This document shows positions 16,670 through 24,215 of a stretch of 64,000 bases of DNA, one piece after another; positions within the stretch are counted from its first letter, which is position 1, and the number at the start of each line of letters is the position of its first letter. The notes under the pieces were generated by a model. The model was given only the letters and a program-made list of their open reading frames with translations, had not been told where the DNA came from and did no database searches. A program made the translations under genes and the position numbers. This DNA comes from Streptomyces marinisediminis (lineage in GTDB: Bacteria; Actinomycetota; Actinomycetes; Streptomycetales; Streptomycetaceae). The stretch is from NCBI RefSeq assembly GCF_026262575.1, contig NZ_JAPKFL010000021.1, positions 1 to 64,000 on the forward strand, read 5' to 3'.

Positions 16670-17555
16670 CCGTCACCCTCCTGAGTTCCTGGGCCGTCAG
16701 AGGCGCAGCCAGAGCCTTGGCCACATCGTCCCAGTGCTCGCGGGTGCTCGCGGAGGTGAGGACGACATCGAGGCCAGGGCACGAGCCAGCGGCCAGCAGG
16801 GCAGCGGCTGCGGCCGACAGGCCGGGGCGGATGAGGTTCACCAGTTCGGGTGTCATGGCGTCGAGGAGTTCGCCCCCGTGCAGGGGAGCAGAGCCGAACG
16901 TGATCAGCCCCGCGTCCGTCGCCTGCACCAGCGGTCCGCCGCCGTTCAGGGCCTGTGTGATCGGGGCATCCATGACCAGGCTGACGGGCATCTGCAAGCC
17001 CGTGAAGTGGTGCTCGGCGGAACCGGCCGCCTGACGGGCGAGCGTGAGCAACTCGGGGACGCTGAACGCTCCGGAGGTCAGGCCCGACCAGGTGGCGACG
17101 CCGTACCCGCCGATCCTGCCCGCATGGGCGAACTCTTCCAGCGCCGTGAAGGCTTCCCGCACACGCCCGTGCAGAGCGGCACGGTCAAGGCCGTGCCCGT
17201 GGTGCTCCGGGTTGTGCACGAACACCAGGTCCACGCGCCCGAGCGCGGCCAACGACCGCTCCGTCTGCCAGCGGACGAAGCCCCGCTCAAGGCTGTGCCT
17301 ACCGGCCGCCTCCTCGCGGGTGAGCACACCCTCAGCCAGGGCGGTGCGGCCTTGCTCCGCCGTGAAGAACCCCGCCTTCGTAGCTACCCGCACAGTCGGG
17401 TACTCCCCGAGAACCGGGCGCAGTTCCTCATGCGCCAGACCACGGGCGTAGTTCGGGGCCGTGTCGACCCAGGGGCTACCGGCGGCCAGGGCGGTGCGTG
17501 CCGCCTGAGCGACGGCACGCACGCGGTATGTCCCCAGGCAGAGAGCGGCGGTCAC
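16650..17555 (-). CDS. aldo/keto reductase of the island operon
   Basis: The start is GTG 17555, overlapping the JmjC stop as GTGA; a longer frame runs through the JmjC gene and is spurious. 301 aa. The AKR tetrad is present: Asp and Tyr in VDTAPNYARG, Lys in VATKAGFF, His in VFVHNPEHHG. Later parts (GGYGVATWSGL, ITFGSAPLHGGELLDAM) fit AKR barrels. It would reduce a carbonyl with NADPH in the cytoplasm. Translational coupling on both sides with the oxygenase and kinase argues that the three act on one substrate. Confidence 0.87.
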   Translation of the reverse strand: MTAALCLGTYRVRAVAQAARTALAAGSPWVDTAPNYARGLAHEELRPVLGEYPTVRVATKAGFFTAEQGRTALAEGVLTREEAAGRHSLERGFVRWQTERSLAALGRVDLVFVHNPEHHGHGLDRAALHGRVREAFTALEEFAHAGRIGGYGVATWSGLTSGAFSVPELLTLARQAAGSAEHHFTGLQMPVSLVMDAPITQALNGGGPLVQATDAGLITFGSAPLHGGELLDAMTPELVNLIRPGLSAAAAALLAAGSCPGLDVVLTSASTREHWDDVAKALAAPLTAQELRRVTDELAGE

Positions 17556-18739
17556 AGCGCCGTCCCCACGACTGCGACGGCGTGGCCGTCGATGAGAACG
17601 GAGACCAGTTCGGCCACCTCCTTGACCTCCAGCCCGGCGGAGTCGGCGAGTTCGCCGAGCGTGGTCGGCTGGTTGGTCAGCAGCGTGCCCAGCGCGGGAG
17701 CGGCGGACTCGGCGAAGTCCCACGCGGTACCGGCCGCCGAGAGGGTGACTGTGCCCTGTTCGCGGTTCGCCGTCAGGCGGCCCCTCGGAGTGGTGAGCTT
17801 GACCGTGATCTCCCGCTGGGCGGGGAGCCCGTCCACGTAGGGCAGGGACGGGATCGCGTGGCCCAGGTCCGTCGTGTCGATCGACTCCGCCCACCGCTCC
17901 ACGAGGCGGGGGTCCGCCATCATGTCGGCCACTTCACGGCGTACGGCGTCGGTGAAGTCCGACTGTTCCGCCAGCGAGCCGAAGCGCGGGATGTCCCTGC
18001 GGAGCGCGAGGGACGCCCGAAGCTGGTCGACGACCCAGAGCATCAGGTCAGCGCCCGTGTGCGGGACCATCCCGAACGTGAGGTGAAGGACTTCTGTCCC
18101 CTGGTCAGCGGTGACCGAGTGCCACCAGCCGCGCGGCAGGTAGAGCACGTCACCCGGGGACAGAACGAGGTCCGCCACCGGGTCGCCCTCCGGCTCCTCC
18201 GGCGACTCCACGTCCCGAAAGGTGGGCGCTTCACGGGTCATCCCCCAAAGGCGCCACCGCTTCGAGCCGTGCAGTTGGACCACGACCACATCGTGGTCGT
18301 CCCAGTGCCGGCCGAAGCCCTCCCGCTCGGTCCACGAGGCGTACACGTTGGCCTGCACGGAAGTCCCAAGGAAGCGTTCCAGTCCCTCCGCAGCCGCCCC
18401 CACAGCGGGGTGGATCTTCTCCACCGCGTCCAGGACCAGCGACGCCCCGTCCCTGAGCTGGGCGTGGAAGTCGGACGGCTGGATGCGGGACCAGGTGACC
18501 GCGCGGCGGTTCGTCGTAGGGATCGCGTAGCGGGACAGCGGGACCATCTCGCCGTCGACCGACAGGCGCAGCCGGGGCGGCTCCAGCCGCTGCGTGGCGA
18601 TGATCCGGTTCAGGTCGTCCCAGGAGAACAGGCCCGCCGTGTCGGCGGCTCCGGGGAAGTGCGCGTAAGAGCGGTGGTACGTCTGGGCGAGGAACGTGTC
18701 CCCGCCCAGACGCCCCGCCCACGAGGCTGCATCAAGCAA
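17552..18739 (-). CDS. JmjC/cupin-type Fe(II)/2-oxoglutarate oxygenase (ROX-like)
   Basis: 395 aa from TTG 18739, chosen because GGGAG stands 8 nt before it and no ATG/GTG occurs in frame after the preceding gene. The JmjC core has the iron ligands H145-W-D147 (GRHWDDHDVVVVQLHG) and H207 (PRGWWHSV), with K160 (GSKRW) as the likely 2-oxoglutarate ligand. A helical region and a C-terminal winged-helix-like part (LTNQPTTLGELADSAGLEVKEVAELVSVLID) complete the layout of bacterial ribosomal oxygenases. Those hydroxylate Arg or His side chains of ribosomal proteins. Here the gene sits 14 nt behind a 45-aa peptide gene, so a peptide substrate is plausible. Confidence 0.88.
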   Translation of the reverse strand: MLDAASWAGRLGGDTFLAQTYHRSYAHFPGAADTAGLFSWDDLNRIIATQRLEPPRLRLSVDGEMVPLSRYAIPTTNRRAVTWSRIQPSDFHAQLRDGASLVLDAVEKIHPAVGAAAEGLERFLGTSVQANVYASWTEREGFGRHWDDHDVVVVQLHGSKRWRLWGMTREAPTFRDVESPEEPEGDPVADLVLSPGDVLYLPRGWWHSVTADQGTEVLHLTFGMVPHTGADLMLWVVDQLRASLALRRDIPRFGSLAEQSDFTDAVRREVADMMADPRLVERWAESIDTTDLGHAIPSLPYVDGLPAQREITVKLTTPRGRLTANREQGTVTLSAAGTAWDFAESAAPALGTLLTNQPTTLGELADSAGLEVKEVAELVSVLIDGHAVAVVGTAL

Positions 18740-18753
18740 CGTGGGCGCTCCCG

Positions 18754-18891
18754 TCAGTCGTTGCCGTCGGAACGGCCACTGCTGACGTCAGACTCCTGCT
18801 CGGCACGCGTGCGTGCGGCCACGATCTTCCGCTTCGCGACGAGCAGGCCACCCCCCTCGGGGGTCACCGAAGTGGTGTTCTCCTCCACCAT
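18754..18891 (-). CDS. 45-aa peptide, candidate substrate/precursor of the JmjC enzyme
   Basis: ATG 18891 is preceded by AGAGAGG, a good ribosome site; a longer frame (to 18942) lacks one. The 45 residues have an acidic N-terminus (MVEENTTSVTPE), a triple Gly, a short hydrophobic and basic core (LLVAKRKIVAARTR) and a hydrophilic Ser/Gly/Asp tail (SDVSSGRSDGND) without cysteine. The stop lies 14 nt before the oxygenase start. Size, GG boundary and position resemble a ribosomal-peptide precursor, but no family match can be claimed. It could instead be a small accessory or regulatory protein. Confidence 0.65.
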   Translation of the reverse strand: MVEENTTSVTPEGGGLLVAKRKIVAARTRAEQESDVSSGRSDGND

Positions 18892-18963
18892 CGGACTACC
18901 TCTCTTCTCGGGAACTCCCACCGGGAATCCGGCGGGAGGCATCAGAGACAGCGGCCAATGCGG

Positions 18964-19077
18964 TTACCAAAGAGCCACGGTGAGAACCAGGGCACAGCCG
19001 CCGAGGATCACAGCCAGGTAGAGCGGCCCCGCGTACCGGCCAAAGTGGCGCAGCACCCAGTGGCCCAAGCGACGCAT
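18964..19077 (-). CDS. 37-aa single-pass membrane peptide
   Basis: ATG 19077 overlaps the TGA of the preceding small gene (TGATG), the hallmark of translational coupling. The product has a basic head (MRRLGHWVLRHFGRYAG) followed by one strong transmembrane helix (PLYLAVILGGCALVLTVALW) at the very C-terminus. The function is unknown. Its position at the head of the oxygenase operon suggests membrane recruitment, a small transporter helper, or a holin-like peptide. Confidence 0.6.
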   Translation of the reverse strand: MRRLGHWVLRHFGRYAGPLYLAVILGGCALVLTVALW

Positions 19078-19271
19078 CACGTCGCCTTCGGCTCCACCGC
19101 CACGGGGCGGAGAGCACTGGCAGGCAACGAACTGCGCCCCGTGCACCGAGGGCACCCGCACGGCGGGTACTTGGTCGGCGAACCCAGGATCACCGCATTG
19201 CGCGGCTCCACCTGCACCTCACGAACCGGGCCGTACGTCCGGCCGCCGTCGTACGACACCCGCAGAGTCAT
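19077..19271 (-). CDS. 64-aa protein with CGCPRC motif
   Basis: The start ATG 19271 has GGGG 4-7 nt upstream; an ATG 12 nt earlier (19283) has none. The N-terminal half (LRVSYDGGRTYGPVREVQVEP) looks like a small beta-sheet domain, followed by PPCGCPRCTG, a possible metal or disulfide site. It belongs to the kind of short conserved proteins seen in Streptomyces mobile DNA, but no function is known. It is the first gene of the minus-strand operon. The 172-nt gap upstream (19272-19443) should contain the operon promoter. Confidence 0.55.
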   Translation of the reverse strand: MTLRVSYDGGRTYGPVREVQVEPRNAVILGSPTKYPPCGCPRCTGRSSLPASALRPVAVEPKAT

Positions 19272-19443
19272 GCGCCCCGTCATGAGCGCACACCACCATC
19301 AGGGCCGCACGTCCGCCGGTACTCCAACCCCCGACTTACGCCGTAACACACCCGCTCTTCGTTTCGCTCGGTCGCTGTCATGGGGGAAATCATTGGCCCA
19401 GAAAGCGGCGGCTGTGTAGTTCTTTCCCGTCATCGACTAAAGA

Positions 19444-20277
19444 TCATGAACGGCAGTCGGCAGCCCACTCCGTCAACAGGGCTCGCGCGTCGGCCCCGAA
19501 CAGCGCGTATCCCTCCAGTGTCGAGAACAGTTCCAAATGCATTTCGATGTCGCGCGGATCTCTCAGGATCACGACTCCGGTGGCGTTCTCCACAGTGGCC
19601 AGGGTGTTGTCGTAGACAGTGAAGGTGTCCATCGGAGCCGTGGGCTTATGGCCCGCGATTGGGATGACACCGAGCTTCACATTCGGCAGGTGGGTCAGTG
19701 AGGCCAGCCGGTCAATCTGCATCGCCATAGCGGCCGGGGGTAGGAGTGGCCACCTCGCGGCCTGTTCGGTGAGGATGAAGGTGAACCGCTTCTTCGTGTC
19801 GTAAAGAACCTCCTGCCGCTCCAGCTTCCTCGCGATCGTCTTAGTGACATCAGCTGGTGAATGGGCAAGGCTGGCCCGGATGTACTCAGGGGTGGACAGT
19901 AGCCCCGTAATCATCGAGAGCAGAAAGAAACGGAACTCGGTAGAGGAGGATTCGAGCGCGGCAAGTTCGGTCTGCTTCTTCTCCAGCCCCCTTCGCCGCA
20001 ACGAGCGCAGGTCTTGCCACTCGGTATTGGCCAGCCTCGCGAGGGCAATGACCTCCTCGATGACCTCGGGCGGAGCAACGACAGCCCGGAGGATTCTCTC
20101 CAGGTCGAGCAGGCTCGGTTGGGCTTTCCCGTTCTCGATCCGACTGATCTTCGATTGGGACATGTTGCAACGCCGAGCGAGCCGGTCCCCAGTGAGGCCG
20201 GCTCGCTTGCGTAGTTCTTTCAGCAGGGCGGCCAATTCTTGCTTCGGCTGCCCCAACTGTTCAGGGTCGAACGTCAC
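19444..20277 (-). CDS. XRE-family regulator with DUF5753
   Basis: The start GTG 20277 overlaps the DUF6879 stop (GTGA), giving 277 aa. The N-terminal HTH (LAALLKELRKRAGLTGDRLARRCNMSQSKISRIENGKAQPS, about residues 14-54) is a classical XRE DNA-binding domain. From about residue 95 the DUF5753 ligand or partner domain follows (STPEYIRASL, then RFTFILTEQAARWPLLP, then LGVIPI). Such proteins are abundant in Streptomyces, usually paired with a small DUF397 protein; here the partners are DUF6879 and a 70-aa Cys protein. It probably controls the island's own promoters. Confidence 0.92.
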   Translation of the reverse strand: MTFDPEQLGQPKQELAALLKELRKRAGLTGDRLARRCNMSQSKISRIENGKAQPSLLDLERILRAVVAPPEVIEEVIALARLANTEWQDLRSLRRRGLEKKQTELAALESSSTEFRFFLLSMITGLLSTPEYIRASLAHSPADVTKTIARKLERQEVLYDTKKRFTFILTEQAARWPLLPPAAMAMQIDRLASLTHLPNVKLGVIPIAGHKPTAPMDTFTVYDNTLATVENATGVVILRDPRDIEMHLELFSTLEGYALFGADARALLTEWAADCRS

Positions 20278-20786
20278 CCGCTCACGTACTCCAGGAATGG
20301 AACCGACTCGACCACGGCAATCCTCTTCCACTGCCGATACGGCTCAGGATCGCCCTCGTACAGTTCCCGGTTTATCTGCGTCCCGTCCGCCCGGTAGTTC
20401 ATCAGGACCACCTTGGACTCATCGAAGATCCAGAAGTCCTGATCCGGGAGCCCCGGGTTCTCTCGATCGGTGAGGTCGAGAATGCGGATATCCTCGCCCG
20501 CTTTCACGTGGTGCCGGTAGTAATACTCGAACTCGAACCGAAGATAGTCCGAGAGCGGGCGGGTCACGACGTGCACCCTGCCAACACTCTTTCCTTCCGA
20601 GGCCCATTGCCGAACCTCGTCCATCCAACCCGAGGTGTAATTGTCCGGCGAATTCTCCCCGGCGAGAAAGCGCTTCAGCTTCTCCGCTTCCTGGGGCATG
20701 GTGTAGACGGGCAGCGTTTCCAGCCGCCACGCCCCACGCTCCATGGAATCGAAGCAGTCATTCCACGCGTCACCATCCAAGAGCAC
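20274..20786 (-). CDS. DUF6879 family protein
   Basis: 170 aa, GTG start at 20786 overlapping the 70-aa gene by 17 nt. The pattern (FDSMERGAWRLETLPVYTMPQEAEKLKRFLAGE, then RVHVVTRPLSDYLRFEFEYYYRHHVKAGEDIRILDL, then DFWIFDESKVVLMNYRADG) is that of DUF6879 (Streptomyces/Actinomadura proteins nearly always encoded beside an XRE/DUF5753 gene). The biochemical role is unknown; the family behaves genetically like the DUF397 partner of such regulators. Confidence 0.85.
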   Translation of the reverse strand: MLLDGDAWNDCFDSMERGAWRLETLPVYTMPQEAEKLKRFLAGENSPDNYTSGWMDEVRQWASEGKSVGRVHVVTRPLSDYLRFEFEYYYRHHVKAGEDIRILDLTDRENPGLPDQDFWIFDESKVVLMNYRADGTQINRELYEGDPEPYRQWKRIAVVESVPFLEYVSG

Positions 20787-20982
20787 GGACGGCCTCCCTC
20801 AGAACGTCCTCGGGAATCTTCACCAGCGCCTCACCTGCCGGGGGCTGGAACGCGGCGCACTGGTCGCCCTGAACAACGATTCCGCCGTCCGTCTCGTCGC
20901 GGTAGACGTTCGGGCAGTCCTTCTCTCCGCACTCGCCGTTGCCGTTGCCCGTGAGCCGGGTGAGTGCCGAACGTTCGGACAT
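20770..20982 (-). CDS. 70-aa Cys-containing protein of the XRE/DUF6879 module
   Basis: ATG 20982 is preceded by AAGGGGGG. The sequence (SALTRLTGNGNGECGEKDCPNVYRDETDGGIVVQGD, then VKIPEDVLREAV) resembles the small proteins that travel with XRE/DUF6879 pairs in streptomycetes: a short Cys-containing strand pair and an amphipathic C-terminal helix. It is the first gene of the trio, with overlaps between every pair of genes. Confidence 0.7.
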   Translation of the reverse strand: MSERSALTRLTGNGNGECGEKDCPNVYRDETDGGIVVQGDQCAAFQPPAGEALVKIPEDVLREAVRALGW

Positions 20983-21055
20983 GCCAAACCCCCCCTTGCT
21001 CTGGCCCCGTTTGGGCCGCCTGCCCACCGACAGTAGAGGGGGTGGCGCTACGCGT

Positions 21056-21080
21056 CTATGCGTGAACGCGACTATGCGTG
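21056..21080. promoter_or_regulatory. direct repeat in the promoter of the XRE trio
   Basis: CTATGCGTG occurs at 21056-21064 and again at 21072-21080 (16-nt period), about 75-100 nt upstream of the 70-aa gene. On the minus strand each copy contains CATAG, which may overlap a -10 box. It is a candidate autoregulatory operator for the XRE protein. Confidence 0.4.
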
Positions 21081-21212
21081 TCCTTGCATAAACAGGTCCC
21101 CGGCCGCCCCAGCCACCCCCGGTACGTGGTCACATACGCGCCCGTGCAGACTGGGCGTAGCCCCGTGGCGCGGTCCGGGTAGCCTGACCAGGGACGGACG
21201 CCCCCGAGGAGG

Positions 21213-21319
21213 GTTGGTCACGTGCCAACGCATGACCAACAGGGGCCGGAACGCGCCTGAAACAGCAGGAAAGAACAGGAGAAACGCCCGCCGAAACCAA
21301 GCCTGTCAGCAGGCGTTTC
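21213..21319. repeat. inverted repeats near the right end of the island
   Basis: GTTGGTCA (21213-21220) and TGACCAAC (21233-21240) are a perfect dyad with a 12-nt centre. GAAACGCC (21281-21288) and GGCGTTTC (21312-21319) form a second pair. Lying just inside the right repeat, they may be integrase arm-type or excisionase sites. No gene is seen in 20983-21359. Confidence 0.4.
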
Positions 21320-21359
21320 CCCAGGTCAGAGCGGTTGGGGGCTGGTGCCCGAGTGGAGA

Positions 21360-21383
21360 GTTCAAGTCCCCCCTCGGACACCA
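21360..21383 (+). repeat. attR-like direct repeat
   Basis: Identical over 24 nt to the tRNA-Leu 3' end at 15066-15089, including the CCA. The preceding bases do not continue the tRNA, so this is not a second tRNA gene but the far end of the insertion. Confidence 0.9.
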
Positions 21384-22045
21384 CCGGAAGACCCCTGTCG
21401 ATCAGGGGTCTTCTGCTTGCCCGGGCACCGGCGTGACCCACCGCGTGGCCAACGGCCCAGCGAGCTTCCAGGTCGGGCCAGGGGCGGCGGGTCGGGTCGG
21501 CGCGCACGGGGAGGCGGCCAGTCGCCGCGCCCCGTCCTACGCGAGTGCCCTGCCGGGCCATGGCGCAGCCCCGGCGAGCGGCGCCGGGCGTCGGCCGAGA
21601 CCTCGGCCGGGCTCTCGTGGTCGCCGAGACCGTTCGTGATCGCCGGTAGTCCTCGATCGCCGGTCGGCCAGCGTGGGCCGGCTCCGCCAGGGGCCCGCCT
21701 CTTCCGCGAACGCGGCCGTTGCGGTCTGCCGCGGGGCCGTGCCGGGGAGAGCGCGCCATCCCCTGCGGGCCGGCTTTCCCGTGCGGCTCGATCCGGACTG
21801 CGCGGGGTTTCCGGGCCGACCCCGTACCGGCACCTCGGCGAGAGCGCCCGAGGCAGACGCACGGGGCCGCGTCAGGTGCTCGCCTCGGAGTGCACCGGGC
21901 CGGACGGGCGCACCCCGGTGAGCGCCTGCGCGCGGGCGACAAGGCGTGGCGCGGGGCCGGGGTACCGGCCACGGGCCACGCCCGCAGCATCCCGGTCAGG
22001 GCCGCGAGTTCCCCGATGCGGCCGGCCGGGGTGCCGAGGGACGGT
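21384..22045. pseudogene. fossil of an older, related insertion (integrase, resolvase and kinase tails)
   Basis: Immediately right of attR the sequence parallels 15090-16020 in the same order. It has a small terminator-like hairpin after the repeat, integrase-like DNA (gtgacc and gtggccaac, then gcgccgggcgt-ggtcgagacc-type matches, then the gatcgttcgtgatc region), the resolvase-tail counterpart (ccgtaccggcac near 21825), and the 3' end of the kinase gene (cctcggagtgcaccggg, then gggtaccggccacggg, then gagttccccgat). Frames are broken, parts are deleted, and the base composition has drifted to chromosomal GC. It stops matching at about 22045. Confidence 0.75.
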
Positions 22046-22153
22046 CGCCGGTGCTCTCGCTGGACCCGCGGTGCGGGCGGGTTCGGTGGGGGAGTGGGGG
22101 TCGCTTCCGGGGCGTCGAGGGGGCAGGGTGGAGGGGTGAGGGAGGTGGCGAGT

Positions 22154-23056
22154 ATGGCCGAGTCGCAGGTGATCGCCGCGGTGGACGGGTCCGAGCACAG
22201 CATGCGGGGGCTGGAGTGGGCGCTGCGGGCCGCGCGGCTGCGGGACGCGGAGGTGCTGGCGGTGCACGTGTGGCCGTGGCCGCCCAGCATCCACGGCGCG
22301 CCGGAGCCGCCGCCGACCGCGCCGCCCGCACCCGAGGACCCGGTGCTCGACGGCGTCCGGCGGCAGCTTGAGGGGCGCGCGGACCTGCCGGAAACGCGTT
22401 TCACCACGCTCAGCGGCACCCCGGCCGCCGCGCTGCCGGAGCTGGGTTCGGCGGGCGATCTGCTGGTGCTCGGCTCACGCGGGCGGGGCGGGTTCGCCAG
22501 TCTCCTGCTGGGTTCCAACGGGCGGGCCTGCGCGGCCCACGCGCACTGCCCGGTCGTCGTCGTGCCGCACCGTGAGCGCGGGCGCGGCGCGGTGGCCGAG
22601 CCCGTGGGGCGCGTGGTGCTGGCACTGGAACCGGCCGAGACCGTGGACGCGGTCATCGACTTCGCCGTGCGCGAGGCCCACCTGCGCGGCGCCCAGCTCC
22701 AGGTCGTCACCACCTACCCGGTGCCCTTCTCCACGCTGGCGCTGCTGGGCGCCGCGCAGGTGGACGTGGCCGACCCGGAGGGGCCGCAGATCGCGAAGGA
22801 GACCGCGCGGGCGCAGCGCGACCGGCTGGAACACCTCGTGCGGGCCCGCGCTCCCGAGGTGGACGTGGACTGGGTGGTGGCCCCCGGCGACGCCGCGGGT
22901 CGCCTGGTGGACGCCTCCGACGCCGCCGACCTCGTCGTGGTCGGACGCCACCGCCACCGGTTGCGGCACGCGGGGATGTTCCTCGGTTCGGTCACCAACG
23001 CCGTGCTGCTGCACGCGCGGTGCCCGGTCGCCGTGGTGCCCGCGCCGGAGCGCTGA
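22154..23056 (+). CDS. universal stress protein, tandem USP domains
   Basis: 300 aa from ATG 22154 with GGGAGGTGG upstream; a GTG at 22136 is an alternative. Two UspA folds: domain 1 (VIAAVDGSEHSMRGLEWALRAA, then LVLGSRGRGGFASLLLGSNG) keeps the ATP-binding G-x2-G-x9-G-(S/N) motif. Domain 2 (RVVLALEPAETVDAVIDFAVREA, then VVVGRHRHRLRHAGMFLGSVT) has a diverged loop (GRHRHRLRH) and may not bind ATP. The family is cytoplasmic and linked to dormancy, hypoxia and redox stress. It is the first intact chromosomal gene after the tRNA-Leu island. Confidence 0.92.
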   Translation: MAESQVIAAVDGSEHSMRGLEWALRAARLRDAEVLAVHVWPWPPSIHGAPEPPPTAPPAPEDPVLDGVRRQLEGRADLPETRFTTLSGTPAAALPELGSAGDLLVLGSRGRGGFASLLLGSNGRACAAHAHCPVVVVPHRERGRGAVAEPVGRVVLALEPAETVDAVIDFAVREAHLRGAQLQVVTTYPVPFSTLALLGAAQVDVADPEGPQIAKETARAQRDRLEHLVRARAPEVDVDWVVAPGDAAGRLVDASDAADLVVVGRHRHRLRHAGMFLGSVTNAVLLHARCPVAVVPAPER

Positions 23057-23090
23057 GCCGGCCGCGCGCAGGCCGTGTGCCGTCCAGGTG

Positions 23091-23154
23091 CGACCGCGCG
23101 TCGGCCGCGCTCCGGCCGGGTCCCCGACCGCGCGTCGGCCGCGCTCCGGCCGGG
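23091..23154. repeat. two tandem copies of a 30-nt GC-rich unit
   Basis: Bases 23091-23120 and 23125-23154 are identical (period 34). The unit contains gcgcgtcggccgcgctcc and sits in the non-coding DNA after the stress-protein gene. Confidence 0.7.
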
Positions 23155-23704
23155 CGGCGGTCGTGCCCCGTCCGGCCTCCGGATGGCGGCTCACGGAGTG
23201 CGGCGGCGGGTGCCCGGCCCTACCGTTGCGGTGACGGAGCGTAGTGACCACGTCACGCGGAGCGGTCCGCGGCGGCTGCGCCCGAGAACCGGAGACAAGC
23301 CACGATGCGCCCCATGCGCCCCGTGCCCGCGTCCGCGGCGGGCACCCCCCGCTCCATAGCCGCGTTCGCCGCCCCCGCGTCGGCTGCCGACGCCGCGGCC
23401 TGTCCGCGACGTGACGCGCCGGGCGGCGCCTCCACCCCCTCCGCGGGCGGTCACGCCGGCGGCGGGAGACCCCCAGGCAGCACGGGCAGCAGACGGGCGG
23501 GCAGACGGACGCGGTCCGCGCCCGCCCATCGCCCAGCGCCGGTGGCCGACGGCCGCGGACGCGTACCGGGCACCACGCCGGACCCCGTCGGGCGCATCCC
23601 GCAGTGGGGCGAGGCCGGTGTCTGCCCGGGCCGCATCCGGCGGTGCGCCGTGCGCTGAGCGATCGCGGTCAGCCGGCCGTACGGGCCCGTTCCGTGCGGC
23701 ACAC

Positions 23705-23739
23705 CCGGTCCCCTGGAGCGGCGCGCGCCAGGGGACCGG
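23705..23739. terminator. 12-bp perfect hairpin
   Basis: CCGGTCCCCTGG (23705-23716) pairs with 23728-23739 around an 11-nt loop. It lies 18 nt downstream of the stop of the minus-strand ferredoxin gene. Confidence 0.65.
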
Positions 23740-23757
23740 CTGCGTTCGGCGGCCGGG

Positions 23758-24198
23758 TCACGGGTGCGGACGCGGACGTGCGACGAACTGCAGCGCCAGG
23801 GCCCCGGGCGGCTCCGCCAGGCCGGGGCCGCCGGCGGCCGTCCACTCCAGCAGGTCGTCCACGCAGGCGTCGTCCATGACCCACCCCACCCACACCGGGC
23901 GGCCCCCCTGCCGGCGTCCGGCGGGGGAGGGGCGCACGACGACGAGGTTGGCCTGCCCGCACGGGCCCAGGCACGCGGAGGTCCGCACCGCCAGACGCCC
24001 GCCCGAGGCGTGCGCGGCCGCCCGCAGCCGCCGGAGCTGGCCGGCGTGGTCGGTCCGCGGGTGCTTGACCGGGTCGCCGCAGCAGCAGCCGCGGCACACC
24101 ACGAGCGTGCAGCCGGGTTCGGGAGAGGCCGCCGGGACGTCGGACGCGGTGGGCGCCGGCCGGGCGCCCCGGGGCGGGGTGGCGGGTGCGGTGGTCAT
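23758..24198 (-). CDS. thioredoxin-like [2Fe-2S] ferredoxin domain protein
   Basis: 146 aa from ATG 24198; the same frame stays open back to 25110 only because of GC bias across the glycosylase gene. The region CTLVVCRGCCCGDP and then SACLGPCGQANLVVVRP supplies the four-Cys pattern of (2Fe-2S)-binding thioredoxin-fold proteins (NuoE/CbiW-like, DUF1636-related). The N-terminal 25 residues are disordered. It probably transfers electrons or metal in the cytoplasm. It begins 17 nt after the Fpg stop, so the two are probably an operon. Confidence 0.8.
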   Translation of the reverse strand: MTTAPATPPRGARPAPTASDVPAASPEPGCTLVVCRGCCCGDPVKHPRTDHAGQLRRLRAAAHASGGRLAVRTSACLGPCGQANLVVVRPSPAGRRQGGRPVWVGWVMDDACVDDLLEWTAAGGPGLAEPPGALALQFVARPRPHP

Positions 24199-24215
24199 CC
24201 ACCGCACCCTACGGC

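Larger units (their letters stand above)
15066..21383. mobile_element. tRNA-Leu-borne integrative island, immobilised
   Basis: The segment between the 24-nt direct repeats (15066-15089 and 21360-21383) has visibly lower GC and more A/T third positions than the surrounding chromosome. It begins with the 3' part of a tyrosine integrase reading toward the tRNA, the classic attL-int layout, then a resolvase tail, then two minus-strand operons (15815-19271 and 19444-20982). No full-length integrase, excisionase or conjugation/replication gene is present, so it cannot excise itself. Cargo: kinase, aldo/keto reductase, JmjC oxygenase, three very small proteins, and a regulator trio. Confidence 0.85.
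23057..23757. other. 700-nt region without a convincing gene
   Basis: It contains the 30-nt tandem repeat and a terminator hairpin. A plus-strand frame 23305-23658 (117 codons, GGAG 10 nt upstream of ATG, Ala/Pro/Arg-rich, several rare AGA/CGA/GTA codons) could be a small gene but has no recognisable domain; I give it about 0.2. Confidence 0.5.

Noticed and set aside
21330..21383. A second tRNA-Leu gene at the right repeat
   Set aside because: Only the 24-nt 3' end is tRNA-like; there is no acceptor 5' strand, D-arm or anticodon arm.
23305..23658. A 117-codon plus-strand ORF after the stress-protein gene
   Set aside because: It has a plausible ribosome site but low-complexity composition and rare codons; not enough to call a gene.
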